A stretch of 33,302 bases of DNA from Streptomyces sp. man185 (GCA_002551355.1 NTHE01000079.1:1-33302); one strand, 5' to 3'. Numbered from the stretch's first letter, positions 23,475 to 32,156 are shown. A program made the numbers and translations. The notes: generated by a model not told the origin, from the letters alone.

Positions 23475-24506
23475 ATGTCGAAGATCAAGCCCAGCAAGGG
23501 CGCCCCGTACGCACGGATCCTCGGGGTCGGCGGCTACCGCCCGACCAGGGTCGTGCCGAACGAGGTGATCCTCGAGACGATCGACTCGTCCGACGAGTGG
23601 ATCCGCTCCCGCTCCGGCATCGTGACCCGCCACTGGGCCTCCGAGGAGGAGACCGTGGCCGCGATGTCGATCGAGGCGTCCGGCAAGGCCATCGCCGACG
23701 CGGGCATCGACCCCGAGCAGATCGGCGCGGTCGTCGTCTCGACCGTCTCGCACTTCAAGCAGACCCCGGCCGTCGCCACCGAGATCGCCCACAAGATCGG
23801 CTCGGGCAAGCCCGCCGCCTTCGACATCTCGGCCGGCTGCGCGGGCTTCGGCTACGGCCTCACCCTCGCCAAGGGCATGGTCGTCGAGGGCTCGGCAGAG
23901 TACGTCCTGGTGATCGGCGTGGAGCGGCTCAGCGACCTGACCGACCTGGAGGACCGTGCGACGGCCTTCCTGTTCGGTGACGGTGCGGGCGCGGTCGTCG
24001 TCGGCCCCTCCCAGGAACCGGCCATCGGCCCGACCGTGTGGGGCTCCGAGGGCGACAAGTCCGAGACCATCAAGCAGACGGTCGGCTGGAACGAGTTCCG
24101 CCTCGGCGACGTCTCCCAACTGCCCCTCGACTCCAAGGGCGAGGTCAAGTTCCCGGCCATCACGCAGGAGGGCCAGGCGGTGTTCCGCTGGGCCGTCTTC
24201 GAGATGGCGAAGGTCGCCCAGCAGGCGCTGGACGCGGCCGGGATCGCCCCGGAAGACCTGGACGTCTTCATCCCGCACCAGGCCAACATGCGGATCATCG
24301 ATTCGATGGTGAAGACCCTGAAGCTGCCGGAACACGTCACGGTCGCCCGTGACATCGAGTCCACCGGCAACACGTCCGCCGCCTCGATCCCGCTCGCGAT
24401 GGAGCGGCTCCTGGCGACCGGTCAGGCGAAGAGCGGCGACACCGCGCTCGTCATCGGCTTCGGGGCGGGTCTCGTCTACGCCGCGACGGTCGTTACCCTC
24501 CCCTAG
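23475..24506 (+). CDS. fabH: beta-ketoacyl-ACP synthase III FabH
   Basis: This 343-residue condensing enzyme starts chains by joining an acyl-CoA primer with malonyl-ACP. The triad is Cys122 (SAGCAGF), His268 (IPHQAN) and Asn299 (TGNTSAAS). In Streptomyces FabH prefers branched-chain primers made from amino acids, giving iso and anteiso fatty acids; that is family knowledge. The ATG has a strong AAGGAG 5 nt upstream, and only 9 bp separate it from the fabD stop. A 6-bp hairpin sits in the gap before acpP. Confidence 0.97.
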   Translation: MSKIKPSKGAPYARILGVGGYRPTRVVPNEVILETIDSSDEWIRSRSGIVTRHWASEEETVAAMSIEASGKAIADAGIDPEQIGAVVVSTVSHFKQTPAVATEIAHKIGSGKPAAFDISAGCAGFGYGLTLAKGMVVEGSAEYVLVIGVERLSDLTDLEDRATAFLFGDGAGAVVVGPSQEPAIGPTVWGSEGDKSETIKQTVGWNEFRLGDVSQLPLDSKGEVKFPAITQEGQAVFRWAVFEMAKVAQQALDAAGIAPEDLDVFIPHQANMRIIDSMVKTLKLPEHVTVARDIESTGNTSAASIPLAMERLLATGQAKSGDTALVIGFGAGLVYAATVVTLP

Positions 24507-24512
24507 GCACAC

Positions 24513-24528
24513 CGGACCTTTTGGTCCG
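24513..24528 (+). repeat. small hairpin in the fabH-acpP gap
   Basis: CGGACC, a TTTT loop and GGTCCG form a perfect 6-bp stem 6 bp after the fabH stop. It may act as an mRNA end or processing site that lets acpP be expressed above its operon neighbours. Confidence 0.45.
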
Positions 24529-24569
24529 TAGCTACGAACACTGAAGAAACCCACCGAAGGAGCGCCAAG

Positions 24570-24818
24570 ATGGCCGCCACGCAGGAAGAGATCGTCACCG
24601 GTCTCGCCGAGATCGTCAACGAGATCGCCGGTATCCCGGTCGAGGACGTCCAGCTGGACAAGTCCTTCACCGACGACCTGGACGTCGACTCGCTGTCCAT
24701 GGTCGAGGTCGTCGTCGCCGCCGAGGAGCGCTTCGACGTCAAGATCCCCGACGAGGACGTCAAGAACCTCAAGACGGTCGGCGACGCCGCCGACTACATC
24801 CTGAAGCACCAGGGCTGA
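24570..24818 (+). CDS. acpP: acyl carrier protein AcpP
   Basis: This 82-residue acidic four-helix protein carries the growing acyl chain on a phosphopantetheine arm attached to Ser41 in the canonical DSLSMVE motif. The helix II/III sequence (VVAAEERFDVKIPDEDVKNL) is typical of housekeeping fatty acid ACPs rather than polyketide ACPs. The ATG has a strong GAAGGAGCG upstream. The gene is flanked on both sides by short hairpins in otherwise tight operon spacing (63 and 76 bp gaps), which fits the need for ACP in excess over the enzymes. Confidence 0.97.
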   Translation: MAATQEEIVTGLAEIVNEIAGIPVEDVQLDKSFTDDLDVDSLSMVEVVVAAEERFDVKIPDEDVKNLKTVGDAADYILKHQG

Positions 24819-24835
24819 TCCCAGCCCGGCTGTGT

Positions 24836-24853
24836 CGCCACCCGGCGGTGGCG
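24836..24853 (+). repeat. hairpin in the acpP-fabF gap
   Basis: CGCCACC, a CGGC loop and GGTGGCG form a perfect 7-bp stem 17 bp after the acpP stop and about 40 bp before the fabF start. It may protect the acpP message or attenuate read-through into fabF. Confidence 0.45.
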
Positions 24854-24894
24854 CCGCTGATTCACGACCCTCTACACGTGGAGAAGATTTTCCA

Positions 24895-26157
24895 GTGAAC
24901 TCGACCAATCGCACCGTGGTCGTCACCGGTATCGGCGCAACCACTCCGCTGGGTGGCGACTCCGCATCGACCTGGGAAGGTCTGATGGCCGGCCGGTCCG
25001 GCGTCAAGCCTCTCGAAGGCGAGCGCTTCGCCGAACTGCCCGTCCGGATCGCCGCCCTCGCGGCCGTCGACCCGGGCGACGTCCTTCCCCGCCCGCTGGC
25101 CCGCAAGCTGGACCGCTCGGCGCAGTTCGCGCTGATCGCGGCCCGCGAGGCCTGGGCGGACGCGGGCTTCACCGCGAAGGCCGGTGAGGACGAGACCATC
25201 GTTCCCGAGCGCCTCGGCTCGGTCATCGCCTCCGGCATCGGTGGCGTGATCACCCTGCTCGACCAGTACGACGTGCTGAAGGAGAAGGGCGTACGCCGCG
25301 TCTCCCCGCACACCGTTCCCATGCTCATGCCCAACGGCCCGGCGGCCAACGTCGGCCTGGAGGTCAACGCCCAGGCCGGTGTCCACACGCCCGTCTCCGC
25401 CTGCGCGTCCGGCGCGGAGGCGATCGGGTACGCCGTCGAGATGATCCGTACCGGCCGTGCCGACGTGGTCGTCGCCGGTGGCACCGAGGCGGCGATCCAC
25501 CCGCTGCCGATCGCGGCGTTCGCCAACATGATGGCGATGTCCAAGAACAACGACGAGCCCCAGAAGGCCTCGCGCCCGTACGACACCGGCCGGGACGGCT
25601 TCGTCCTCGGTGAGGGTGCGGGCGTCGTCATCCTGGAGTCCGCCGAGCACGCCGCCCAGCGCGGCGCGAAGGTCTACTGCGAGGTACTGGGCCAGGGCCT
25701 GTCGGCCGACGCCCACCACATCGCGCAGCCCGAGCCCACCGGGCGGGGCATCGCCGCCGCGATGCAGAACCTGCTGGACTCCAGCGACCTCAAGCCGTCC
25801 GAGGTGGTCCACCTCAACGCGCACGCCACATCGACACCGCAGGGCGACCTCGCGGAGATCAAGGCGCTGCGCAAGGTGCTGGGCGACGATCTGGACCATG
25901 TCGCGATCTCCGCGACGAAGTCGATGACGGGTCACCTGCTGGGCGGCGCGGGCGGTATCGAGACGGTGGCCACCGTCCTCGCGCTGCACCACCGCATCGC
26001 TCCGCCGACCATCAACGTCGACGAGCTCGACGAGGCGATCGACGCGGACATCGTGCGCGGTGAGCCCCGGGTGCTGCCCGAGGGGCCGATCGCGGCGATC
26101 AACAACTCGTTCGGGTTCGGTGGGCACAACGTGGTGCTGGCGTTCCGGTCCGTCTGA
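24895..26157 (+). CDS. fabF: beta-ketoacyl-ACP synthase II FabF
   Basis: This 420-residue elongating condensing enzyme is read from GTG 24895 (GGAGAAG 8 nt upstream); an in-frame upstream start at 24832 would run through the acpP-fabF hairpin and is unlikely. Catalytic residues are Cys170 (SACASGAEA), His310 (NAHATSTPQGD) and His347 (SMTGHLLGGAGG), the Cys-His-His set of KAS I/II enzymes. It extends acyl-ACP chains with malonyl-ACP. As the only elongation KAS in the cluster it is expected to be essential, as in other streptomycetes. A strong hairpin terminator begins 13 bp after the stop. Confidence 0.97.
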   Translation: MNSTNRTVVVTGIGATTPLGGDSASTWEGLMAGRSGVKPLEGERFAELPVRIAALAAVDPGDVLPRPLARKLDRSAQFALIAAREAWADAGFTAKAGEDETIVPERLGSVIASGIGGVITLLDQYDVLKEKGVRRVSPHTVPMLMPNGPAANVGLEVNAQAGVHTPVSACASGAEAIGYAVEMIRTGRADVVVAGGTEAAIHPLPIAAFANMMAMSKNNDEPQKASRPYDTGRDGFVLGEGAGVVILESAEHAAQRGAKVYCEVLGQGLSADAHHIAQPEPTGRGIAAAMQNLLDSSDLKPSEVVHLNAHATSTPQGDLAEIKALRKVLGDDLDHVAISATKSMTGHLLGGAGGIETVATVLALHHRIAPPTINVDELDEAIDADIVRGEPRVLPEGPIAAINNSFGFGGHNVVLAFRSV

Positions 26158-26170
26158 AGCTTTACGCGAT

Positions 26171-26204
26171 GAAGCCCGCTTTCCGTTTTCGGGAGGCGGG
26201 CTTC
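26171..26204. terminator. strong bidirectional terminator after fabF
   Basis: GAAGCCCGC (26171-26179) and GCGGGCTTC (26196-26204) are perfect 9-bp arms; the loop holds TTCCG/CGGGA, which extends the stem above a one-base mismatch to a TTTT tip. It lies between convergent fabF and the DUF3145 gene and should stop transcription from either side. Confidence 0.8.
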
Positions 26205-26262
26205 CGCACTTTCAAGCCCCTCCGGCGATGGAGGAGCGGGGTCCGGAGCAGAGCCCCGGCAA

Positions 26263-26757
26263 CTAGACGACCTGGTGCAGCCAGCGAACGGGCGCGCCCT
26301 CGCCCGCGTGGCGGAAGGACTCCAGCTCGTCGTCCCACGGCTTGCCGAGCAGGGAGGCGATCTCGGCCTCCAGATCGCTCTCGCCGCGCACCGAGCGCGC
26401 CAGCGCGGCCCGCAGCCGGTCCTCGGGGATCAGGATGTCGCCGTGCATGCCGGTGACGGCGTGGAAGATGCCGAGGCCGGGGGTGGAACTGTAGCGCTCG
26501 CCCTCGGCGGTGGGGCACGGCTCGGCGGTCACCTCGAAGCGCAGCAGGTCCCAGCCGCGCAGGGCGGAGGCGAGCTGCGAGGCGGTGCCGGCGCGGCCCT
26601 TCCAGGAGAATTCGGACCGCCAGGTGCCGGGCGCGGCCGGCTGTCTGATCCAGTCCAGCTGGACCCGCACACCGAGGACGCCCGCCACGGCCCACTCGAC
26701 ATGTGGGCACAGCGCGCGCGGTGCGGAGTGAACGTACAGGACTCCACGTGTCGTCAC
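26263..26757 (-). CDS. DUF3145 domain protein
   Basis: This 164-residue protein matches the actinobacterial DUF3145 family: start MTTRGVLYVHSAPRALCPHV, a central strand set (VRVQLDWIRQPAAPGTWRSE), RFEVTAEPCPTAEGERY and end VRWLHQVV. It fills nearly the whole length, so the gene is complete. The GTG start follows GGGAGG. DUF3145 genes commonly sit beside the fab cluster in streptomycetes, but the function is unknown and no catalytic motif stands out. It is convergent with fabF across the shared terminator. Confidence 0.88.
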   Translation of the reverse strand: MTTRGVLYVHSAPRALCPHVEWAVAGVLGVRVQLDWIRQPAAPGTWRSEFSWKGRAGTASQLASALRGWDLLRFEVTAEPCPTAEGERYSSTPGLGIFHAVTGMHGDILIPEDRLRAALARSVRGESDLEAEIASLLGKPWDDELESFRHAGEGAPVRWLHQVV

Positions 26758-27130
26758 CGGAACCTCCCGTGTGGGACGAGGTACGCCTTCCCCAGCGGCC
26801 TCGCGCCCGTACCGCCTTTTTCCGGCCAGAGCCCGAGGTTGTCATCAGTAAACAGCATCGGGAGTTAATCTCCAGAAAAGGGACAGTATGTGACGTGACG
26901 TAATGTACCGGAGCCGCCCGTGTGTGCGCGGGCGGGCGGGACGCCACTGGTTCGACGGGGAAAAGCTACCGTGCGCCGGGGCCGTCCGTGTGACGTACCG
27001 TCGGTCTCAGGCCTCTGATTCGCCGGCTTTCACCCGGCAGGGCGCGCAGAGCCCCGACCTGGGGATCGTGTGCTTGCCGGGGGCATGTCCAGAGGCATAC
27101 GCCAAGGGTTGACCGGAGGGGATCCGACTG
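26758..27130. other. 373-bp gap without a gene (divergent promoter region)
   Basis: No supported gene. The patch at about 26840-26905 is markedly AT-richer than its surroundings and probably holds the promoters of the divergent DUF3145 and SGNH-hydrolase genes, but I cannot assign clean -35/-10 pairs. TGTGACGT occurs twice in the same orientation exactly 100 bp apart (26889-26896 and 26989-26996). Confidence 0.4.
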
Positions 27131-28060
27131 ATGCCGGAGCGTGTGACACGCCCACGAATGCGTACCGCCGTCGCCGCGCTGAGCGCGCTCTCGTCTCTCG
27201 GCGTCGCCGCGCTGGCCGGATGCGGTGGCGGCGGCTCGGAGGGCGGCGTGTCGCGGAACGCGCCGGACTCCTCGCGCAGCGCGTCGCCGTCCCCCTCCCC
27301 CACCCCGGACTGGAACCCCCGGCCCGGGTCGATCGCCGCGGTCGGGGACTCGATCACCCGGGGCTTCGACGCATGTTCGGTGCTGACCGACTGCCCCGAG
27401 GTCTCGTGGGCGACCGGGACGGACGACGCGGTGCGCAGTCTCGCGGTCCGGCTGCTCGGCCCGGCGAAGGCGGCGGACCGCAGCTGGAACCATGCGGTGT
27501 CGGGGTCCCGGATGGTGCAGTTGCCCGAGCAGATGGCGCTGGCGGCGAAGGAGCGGCCGGAGCTGGTGACGGTGATGACGGGCGCGAACGACGCATGCCG
27601 GGACTCGGTGCGGCTGATGACGCCGGTGGCGGACTTCCGGGCCTCGTTCGAGGCGTCGATGCGGCAGCTGCGGGCCGGGGCGCCCAAGGCGCAGGTGTAC
27701 GTCTCCAGCGTGCCGGACCTGAAGCGGCTCTGGTCGACGGGGCGGGTGAACGAGCTGGGCAAGAAGATCTGGCAGCTCGGGATCTGTCAGTCGATGCTGG
27801 CCGACGCGGACGACCTGGGGCCCGCGGCCGTGGCCCGGCGGGACGCGGTGCAGGACCGGGTGGTGGCGTACAACGAGGTGCTGCGGGACGTGTGCGCGAA
27901 GGATCGTCACTGCCGGTACGACGGCGGGGCGGTGTACGACTTCCGGTTCACCGGGACGCAGCTCAGCCCGTGGGACTGGTTCCACCCGAGCCGGGACGGC
28001 CAGGCCCGGCTGGCGGAGATCGCCTACCGCAACGTCACGGCCGCGGAGCCGCCCGCGTAG
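27131..28060 (+). CDS. secreted SGNH/GDSL-family hydrolase lipoprotein
   Basis: This 309-residue protein has an Arg-bearing signal peptide ending in a lipobox (L28-A29-G30-C31), so it should be lipid-anchored outside the membrane. A Gly/Ser/Pro linker leads to the catalytic domain. Block I is VGDSITRG with the nucleophile Ser74; the oxyanion Asn is in GANDAC (N153); the Asp/His pair is in DWFHPS (D282, H285). Several further cysteines suggest disulfides. SGNH enzymes are esterases or lipases; the substrate cannot be read from the sequence. The ATG follows GGAGGGG. The epimerase gene starts 11 bp downstream, so the two may be cotranscribed. Confidence 0.9.
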   Translation: MPERVTRPRMRTAVAALSALSSLGVAALAGCGGGGSEGGVSRNAPDSSRSASPSPSPTPDWNPRPGSIAAVGDSITRGFDACSVLTDCPEVSWATGTDDAVRSLAVRLLGPAKAADRSWNHAVSGSRMVQLPEQMALAAKERPELVTVMTGANDACRDSVRLMTPVADFRASFEASMRQLRAGAPKAQVYVSSVPDLKRLWSTGRVNELGKKIWQLGICQSMLADADDLGPAAVARRDAVQDRVVAYNEVLRDVCAKDRHCRYDGGAVYDFRFTGTQLSPWDWFHPSRDGQARLAEIAYRNVTAAEPPA

Positions 28061-28071
28061 GGTCGGTGCCC

Positions 28072-29091
28072 ATGACCTCGGGTACGGAGACGGGCACGGC
28101 CACTGCGGTACGCGCGGAGGACTTCGGCGCCCTCGCGGACGGGTCGCCCGTTCGCCGGTGGACGCTGGAGCGGGAAGGGGTCCGCGTTCGGGTCCTGACG
28201 TACGGCGCGATCGTGCAGTCGGTGGAGGCGCCGGGCCGGGACGGCTCCCGGGCCCCGGTGGCGCTCGGGCTGCCGGAGGTCGGGGGGTACGAGGAGTTCC
28301 CCGGCCCCTACTTCGGCGCGGTGGTCGGGCGGTACGCGAACCGGATCGGGGGCGCGTCGTTCGTCCTGGACGGGCGCAGGCACCGGCTGACGGCCAACGA
28401 GGGCGACACCCATCTGCACGGCGGGGCCAGGGGCTTCGACAAGCGGGTGTGGGACGCGGTGGCGGTGCCGGGCGGGGTGCGGATGTCCCTGGTCTCGGCG
28501 GACGGGGACGAGGGGTATCCGGGGCGGCTCGACTTCTCGGTGACGTACACCCTGGGGCCGGGCGGGGCGCTGCTGCTCGACCACCGGGCGGTGACCGACG
28601 CGCCGACCGTGCTGAACCCGACGAGCCATCTGTACTGGAATCTGGCGGGCGCGGAGAGCGGGAGCGCGCTGGGGCAGCAGTTGCGGATCGCGGCGGGTCA
28701 CTTCACGCCGGTGGACGCGGCGTCGGTGCCGACCGGTGAGCTGTCGCCGGTGGCCGGGACCCGGTTCGACTTCCGTCGGACACGGGCGGTGGGCGCGGGG
28801 TACGACCAGAACTTCGTGCTGGAGGCGGGGGCACGGGGCGAGGACTCCGTCGCCGCCGAGCTGTACGACGCCTGGTCCGGGCGGGTGCTGACCGTACGGA
28901 CCACCGAGCCGGGGCTCCAGCTGTACACGGCCGACCACTTCGACGGGCGGCCGTTCGGGCCGTGCGCCGGGATCGCGCTGGAGACCCAGCACTTCCCGGA
29001 CTCGCCGAACCGGCCGGAGTTCCCGTCGACGGTCCTCCGGCCGGGCGAGGAGTTCACCTCGCGCACCGCGTACGCCTTCTCGGTGCGCTGA
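28072..29091 (+). CDS. galM: aldose 1-epimerase (galactose mutarotase)
   Basis: This 339-residue enzyme interconverts alpha and beta anomers of aldoses. Family residues are in place: GRYANRIGG (R91), HLHGG (H116), NPTSHLYWNL (H186, the general acid) and LETQHFPDSPN (E304, the general base). The start is ATG 28072, just after the hydrolase stop; an in-frame GTG two codons earlier is possible, and no strong Shine-Dalgarno is visible, which suggests coupling to the upstream gene. No signal peptide, so cytoplasmic. It converges with the LysE gene, 24 bp apart, with no obvious hairpin between. Confidence 0.93.
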   Translation: MTSGTETGTATAVRAEDFGALADGSPVRRWTLEREGVRVRVLTYGAIVQSVEAPGRDGSRAPVALGLPEVGGYEEFPGPYFGAVVGRYANRIGGASFVLDGRRHRLTANEGDTHLHGGARGFDKRVWDAVAVPGGVRMSLVSADGDEGYPGRLDFSVTYTLGPGGALLLDHRAVTDAPTVLNPTSHLYWNLAGAESGSALGQQLRIAAGHFTPVDAASVPTGELSPVAGTRFDFRRTRAVGAGYDQNFVLEAGARGEDSVAAELYDAWSGRVLTVRTTEPGLQLYTADHFDGRPFGPCAGIALETQHFPDSPNRPEFPSTVLRPGEEFTSRTAYAFSVR

Positions 29092-29115
29092 GACCCTCCT
29101 CCCGCCGCTCTCCGC

Positions 29116-29724
29116 TCAGCGGGCCAGGCCCAGGGTGACGCCGAGGCCGACCAGGACCGAGCCGATCGAGCGGTTCAGCGCCTTCTGGCGGCGCAGCATC
29201 GCGCCGCGCAGCCGGGAGTGCGAGAAGAACAGTGCGACCAGGGCGAACCAGCCGAGGTGGGCGGCCGACATGAACAGGCCGTACCCCGCCTGCGCCCACA
29301 GGGCGGTCTCGGGGCCGACGACCTGCGTGAAGGTCGCGACGACGAACAGGGTCGTCTTCGGGTTGAGGGCGTTGGTCAGAAAGCCGCTGCGCAGCGCGCC
29401 GAACGGGGAGAGCCCCGGCCGGTCCGACAGGTCGACGTCGAGGTCGGCGCGGGCCAGGAAGGTGCGCACCCCGATGTAGATCAGGTAGGCGGCGCCCGCC
29501 AGTTTGACCGCGGTGAACAGGGCGGTCGAGGAGGCGATGAGCAGCCCGACGCCGAGCATCGTGTACGTGACGTGGACCAGGACGCCCGCGGCGACCCCGG
29601 TGGCCGCGAGGACGCCGGTGGTGCGCCCGTACAGATAGCTGTTGCGGACGACCACGGCGAAGTCGGCGCCCGGCGAGATGACCGCGAGGACGGTGATGGC
29701 GGCGACCGCCAGCAGCTCGGTCAT
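29116..29724 (-). CDS. LysE/RhtB family amino acid exporter
   Basis: This 202-residue protein has six hydrophobic segments and the family signature near the N-terminus (VISPGADFAVVVRNSYLYGR), plus FLTNALNPKTTLFVVATF after the central loop. Family members export amino acids such as lysine, threonine or homoserine; the substrate here is unknown. The start is ATG 29724, because it overlaps the stop of the EI24 gene as ATGA, a translational-coupling junction; an upstream TTG would add three residues. Confidence 0.9.
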   Translation of the reverse strand: MTELLAVAAITVLAVISPGADFAVVVRNSYLYGRTTGVLAATGVAAGVLVHVTYTMLGVGLLIASSTALFTAVKLAGAAYLIYIGVRTFLARADLDVDLSDRPGLSPFGALRSGFLTNALNPKTTLFVVATFTQVVGPETALWAQAGYGLFMSAAHLGWFALVALFFSHSRLRGAMLRRQKALNRSIGSVLVGLGVTLGLAR

Positions 29725-30530
29725 GCGGACCAAGCCCGGGGGGCCGGGGTCTCACCGCTGTCGGCGGTGGCGGGGCCGGGTTCCGGGGCCTGGTCCGGGT
29801 CCACCAGGTCGCGGGCGAGCAGGGTGGCCCCGGCGACGGCTCCCGGCATCAGGAACACGGCGACGAACGGGATCAGGAAGGCCAGGGTCAGCGGGACGCC
29901 GAAGCCGAGCACCAGCAGCCGGCGGCCGCGCAGCAGGACGAGGCGGTCCTTGAGGACCATGCCCCGGCGCTGGAGGGCGACGGCGGTCAGTTCCTCGGCC
30001 AGGAAGTAGCCGGAGACGCAGAAGCCGATCGCGGGAACCACGGTCTGCCCGACGACGGGGATGAAACCGCAGGCGAAGAGGGCGATCCCGTACAGGGCGA
30101 CGCGCAGCAGGATGCGCAGGGAGTCGCGGGCGGAGATCCACAGTTCCCGCCAGAGCGGCAGTCCGGACTCGGGGACCTCGCCGCCCTCGCTGCGGTCGAC
30201 CTCCTCGGAGAGCGACTCGTAGAAGGGCTGGCCGACCAGCAGGGTGACGGCGGTGAAGGTGATGACCGCGAGGAACAGGCCGAAGACGAAGACGAGCGCG
30301 GTCAGCCCGGTACGCAGGAGGCCCTGCCAGGGCGAGGACCAGTCGTCGGCGAACGGGGTCGCCCAGCCGACGAGGTCGTCGGCTCCGTAGCCGAGTCCGA
30401 TCAGCGCCCCGGCGTAGACGACGAGGGTGACGAGTCCGGGCAGCAGCCCGAATCCGAACCATCGCCCGTGTCGGGCAACCCAGCGCTGCCCCTTCATCAA
30501 GTAACCGAAACCCGCCCCGAGATCGCTCAT
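29721..30530 (-). CDS. EI24 domain (CysZ-like) membrane protein
   Basis: 269 residues from ATG 30530 (MSDLGAGFGYLMKGQRWVAR). About five hydrophobic segments, with the EI24 pattern LLVGQPFYESLSEEVD followed by FACGFIPVVGQTVVPAIGF. E. coli CysZ of this family is a sulfate permease; actinobacterial members are not characterised. A 14-residue upstream extension would read into the terminator hairpin and is unlikely. TACGCT ends 7 nt before the ATG, consistent with a leaderless start. It is coupled to the LysE gene by a 4-base overlap, so the pair is one unit. Confidence 0.88.
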   Translation of the reverse strand: MSDLGAGFGYLMKGQRWVARHGRWFGFGLLPGLVTLVVYAGALIGLGYGADDLVGWATPFADDWSSPWQGLLRTGLTALVFVFGLFLAVITFTAVTLLVGQPFYESLSEEVDRSEGGEVPESGLPLWRELWISARDSLRILLRVALYGIALFACGFIPVVGQTVVPAIGFCVSGYFLAEELTAVALQRRGMVLKDRLVLLRGRRLLVLGFGVPLTLAFLIPFVAVFLMPGAVAGATLLARDLVDPDQAPEPGPATADSGETPAPRAWSA

Positions 30531-30559
30531 GGGCGTCAGCGTACTGGCGTGCGCGAACA

Positions 30560-30596
30560 GCGAGGACCGCACCCCGGGGTGGGGTGCGGTCCTCGC
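30560..30596 (-). terminator. 16-bp perfect hairpin terminator after ohr
   Basis: The arms at 30560-30575 and 30581-30596 are perfect 16-bp complements (left arm starts GCGAGGACCGCACCCC) around a 5-nt loop. It lies 17 bp past the ohr stop and only 30 bp before the EI24 start, so it separates the two minus-strand units. Confidence 0.85.
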
Positions 30597-30612
30597 GCGA
30601 GGCCGTGACCGG

Positions 30613-31041
30613 TCAGGCGACCGAGAGCGCGACGTTGATGTTGCCGCGGGTGGCGTTCGAGTACGGGCAGACCTGGTGGGCCTTCTCGATGAGCGCCTGC
30701 GCGGTGGCGGCGTCGACGTTCGGGATGGAGGCGCTGATCGCGACCTCCAGGCCGAAGCCGCCGGTCTCGGTCTTGCCGATGGAGACCGAGGCGGTGACGG
30801 TGGAGCCGGAGATGTCGGCCTTCTCCTGGCGGGCTACGACACCCAGCGCGCCCTGGAAGCAGGCGCTGTAGCCGGCCGCGAAGAGCTGCTCGGGGTTGGT
30901 GCCCGCGCCGCTGCCGCCCATGGCCTTCGGCGGGTTCACGACGACGTCGAGCTGACCGTCGTCGGAGGAGACCCGGCCGTCGCGGCCGTTCTCGGCGGTG
31001 GCGACGGCGGTGTAGGCGACGTCGATCTTCTGGATGGTCAT
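30613..31041 (-). CDS. ohr: organic hydroperoxide resistance protein Ohr
   Basis: This 142-residue OsmC/Ohr-fold peroxidase has the two redox cysteines Cys61 (SACFQGAL) and Cys125 (HQVCPYSNA) and the conserved NPEQLFAAGYSACF block. Ohr reduces organic and fatty-acid hydroperoxides with lipoyl-protein thiols. AGGAGGAA lies about 12 nt before the ATG. The usual OhrR repressor is not adjacent; the nearby MarR regulator lacks an OhrR-type N-terminal Cys. A TAGGCT (31111-31106) in the 95 bp upstream gap could be a -10, but no matching -35 is seen, so read-through from the reductase gene is possible. Confidence 0.94.
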   Translation of the reverse strand: MTIQKIDVAYTAVATAENGRDGRVSSDDGQLDVVVNPPKAMGGSGAGTNPEQLFAAGYSACFQGALGVVARQEKADISGSTVTASVSIGKTETGGFGLEVAISASIPNVDAATAQALIEKAHQVCPYSNATRGNINVALSVA

Positions 31042-31136
31042 GGTGTGAGGATTCCTCCTGTTGGTGCGCCGCGACTCGCGCCCACGATCGCGACGGCCTG
31101 GGATGAGCCTAACGGGTGGCTGCGACGGGGCCGGGG

Positions 31137-32156
31137 TCAGACCAGGGAAACGATCATCTTGCCGGTGTTCTCGCCGCGCAGCAGGCCGACGAACGCGTCG
31201 TAGCCCTGCTCGATGCCCTCGACCGTCGTCTCCCGGTACTTCAGCTCGCCCGAGGCCAGCCAGCCGGCGACCTCCTGGACGAACTGCTGCTGGAGGTCGG
31301 CGTGGTCGCCGACGAGCATGCCCTGGAGGCGCAGCCGCTTGCCGATGATCATCGCCATGTTCTTCGGGCCGGGGGTCGGCTCGGTGGAGTTGTACTGGGC
31401 GATCATGCCGCAGATGGTGGCGCGGCCGTGCAGGTTGAACGAGGAGATCGCGGCTTCGAGGTGCTCGCCGCCGACGTTGTCGAAGTAGACGTCGATGCCG
31501 TCGGGGGCGGCTTCCTTGAGCTGGTCGCGGACCGGCCCGTTCTTGTAGTTGAACGCGGCGTCGAAGCCGTACTCCTCGGTGAGGAGCTTGACCTTCTCGT
31601 CGGAGCCGGCGGAGCCGATGACCCGTGAGGCGCCCTTGAGCTTCGCCATCTGGCCGACCTGGCTGCCGACGGCCCCGGCCGCGCCGGAGACGAAGACCGC
31701 GTCGCCCTCCTTGAAGGAGGCGACGTCGAACAGGCCCGCGTAGGCGGTGAGTCCGGTCATGCCGAGCACGCCGAGGTAGGCGGAGAGCGGGGCGAGGTCG
31801 GGGTCGACCTTGACCGCGTGCTTGGCGGGCATGTCGGCGATCTCGCGCCAGCCGAGGCCGTGCAGGACGTGGTCGCCGACGGCGATCCCCTCGGCGTTCG
31901 AGGCGATGACCTCGCCGACCGCGCCGCCGTCCATGGGGTGGTCGAGCTTGAAGGGCGGGGTGTACGACTTCACGTCGTTCATCCGGCCGCGCATGTACGG
32001 GTCGACCGAGAAGTACTTGTTGCGGACGAGGATGCGGCCTTCGGCCGGAGCGGCCACCGCGGCCTCACGCAGCGCGAAGTCCTCGGCCTTGGGCCAGCCG
32101 TGGGGGCGGGCGACCAGGTGCCATTCGCGGCTGGACGTGGGAAGTGCTGCAGACAT
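31137..32156 (-). CDS. NADP-dependent MDR-family oxidoreductase (CurA/PTGR-like)
   Basis: This 339-residue zinc-free medium-chain reductase has the N-terminal NKYFSVDPYMRGRMND motif of the PTGR/CurA/LTB4-dehydrogenase group, the nucleotide-binding GAAGAVGS (158-165), and later YFDNVGGEHLEAAI. Enzymes of this group reduce the double bond of enals, enones or quinones with NADPH and often respond to electrophile stress. GAGGAGG precedes the ATG by about 11 nt. It is divergent from a MarR gene, with overlapping promoters and inverted repeats between them, so control by that regulator is likely. Ohr follows 95 bp downstream. Confidence 0.92.
   Translation of the reverse strand: MSAALPTSSREWHLVARPHGWPKAEDFALREAAVAAPAEGRILVRNKYFSVDPYMRGRMNDVKSYTPPFKLDHPMDGGAVGEVIASNAEGIAVGDHVLHGLGWREIADMPAKHAVKVDPDLAPLSAYLGVLGMTGLTAYAGLFDVASFKEGDAVFVSGAAGAVGSQVGQMAKLKGASRVIGSAGSDEKVKLLTEEYGFDAAFNYKNGPVRDQLKEAAPDGIDVYFDNVGGEHLEAAISSFNLHGRATICGMIAQYNSTEPTPGPKNMAMIIGKRLRLQGMLVGDHADLQQQFVQEVAGWLASGELKYRETTVEGIEQGYDAFVGLLRGENTGKMIVSLV

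Noticed and set aside
22473..25631. Minus-strand ORF of 1052 codons over the fab cluster
   Set aside because: Antisense to fabD, fabH, acpP and fabF, all with intact catalytic residues.
27070..28071. Upstream extension of the aldose epimerase frame
   Set aside because: The frame overlaps the SGNH hydrolase gene in another phase; mutarotase homology starts after 28072.
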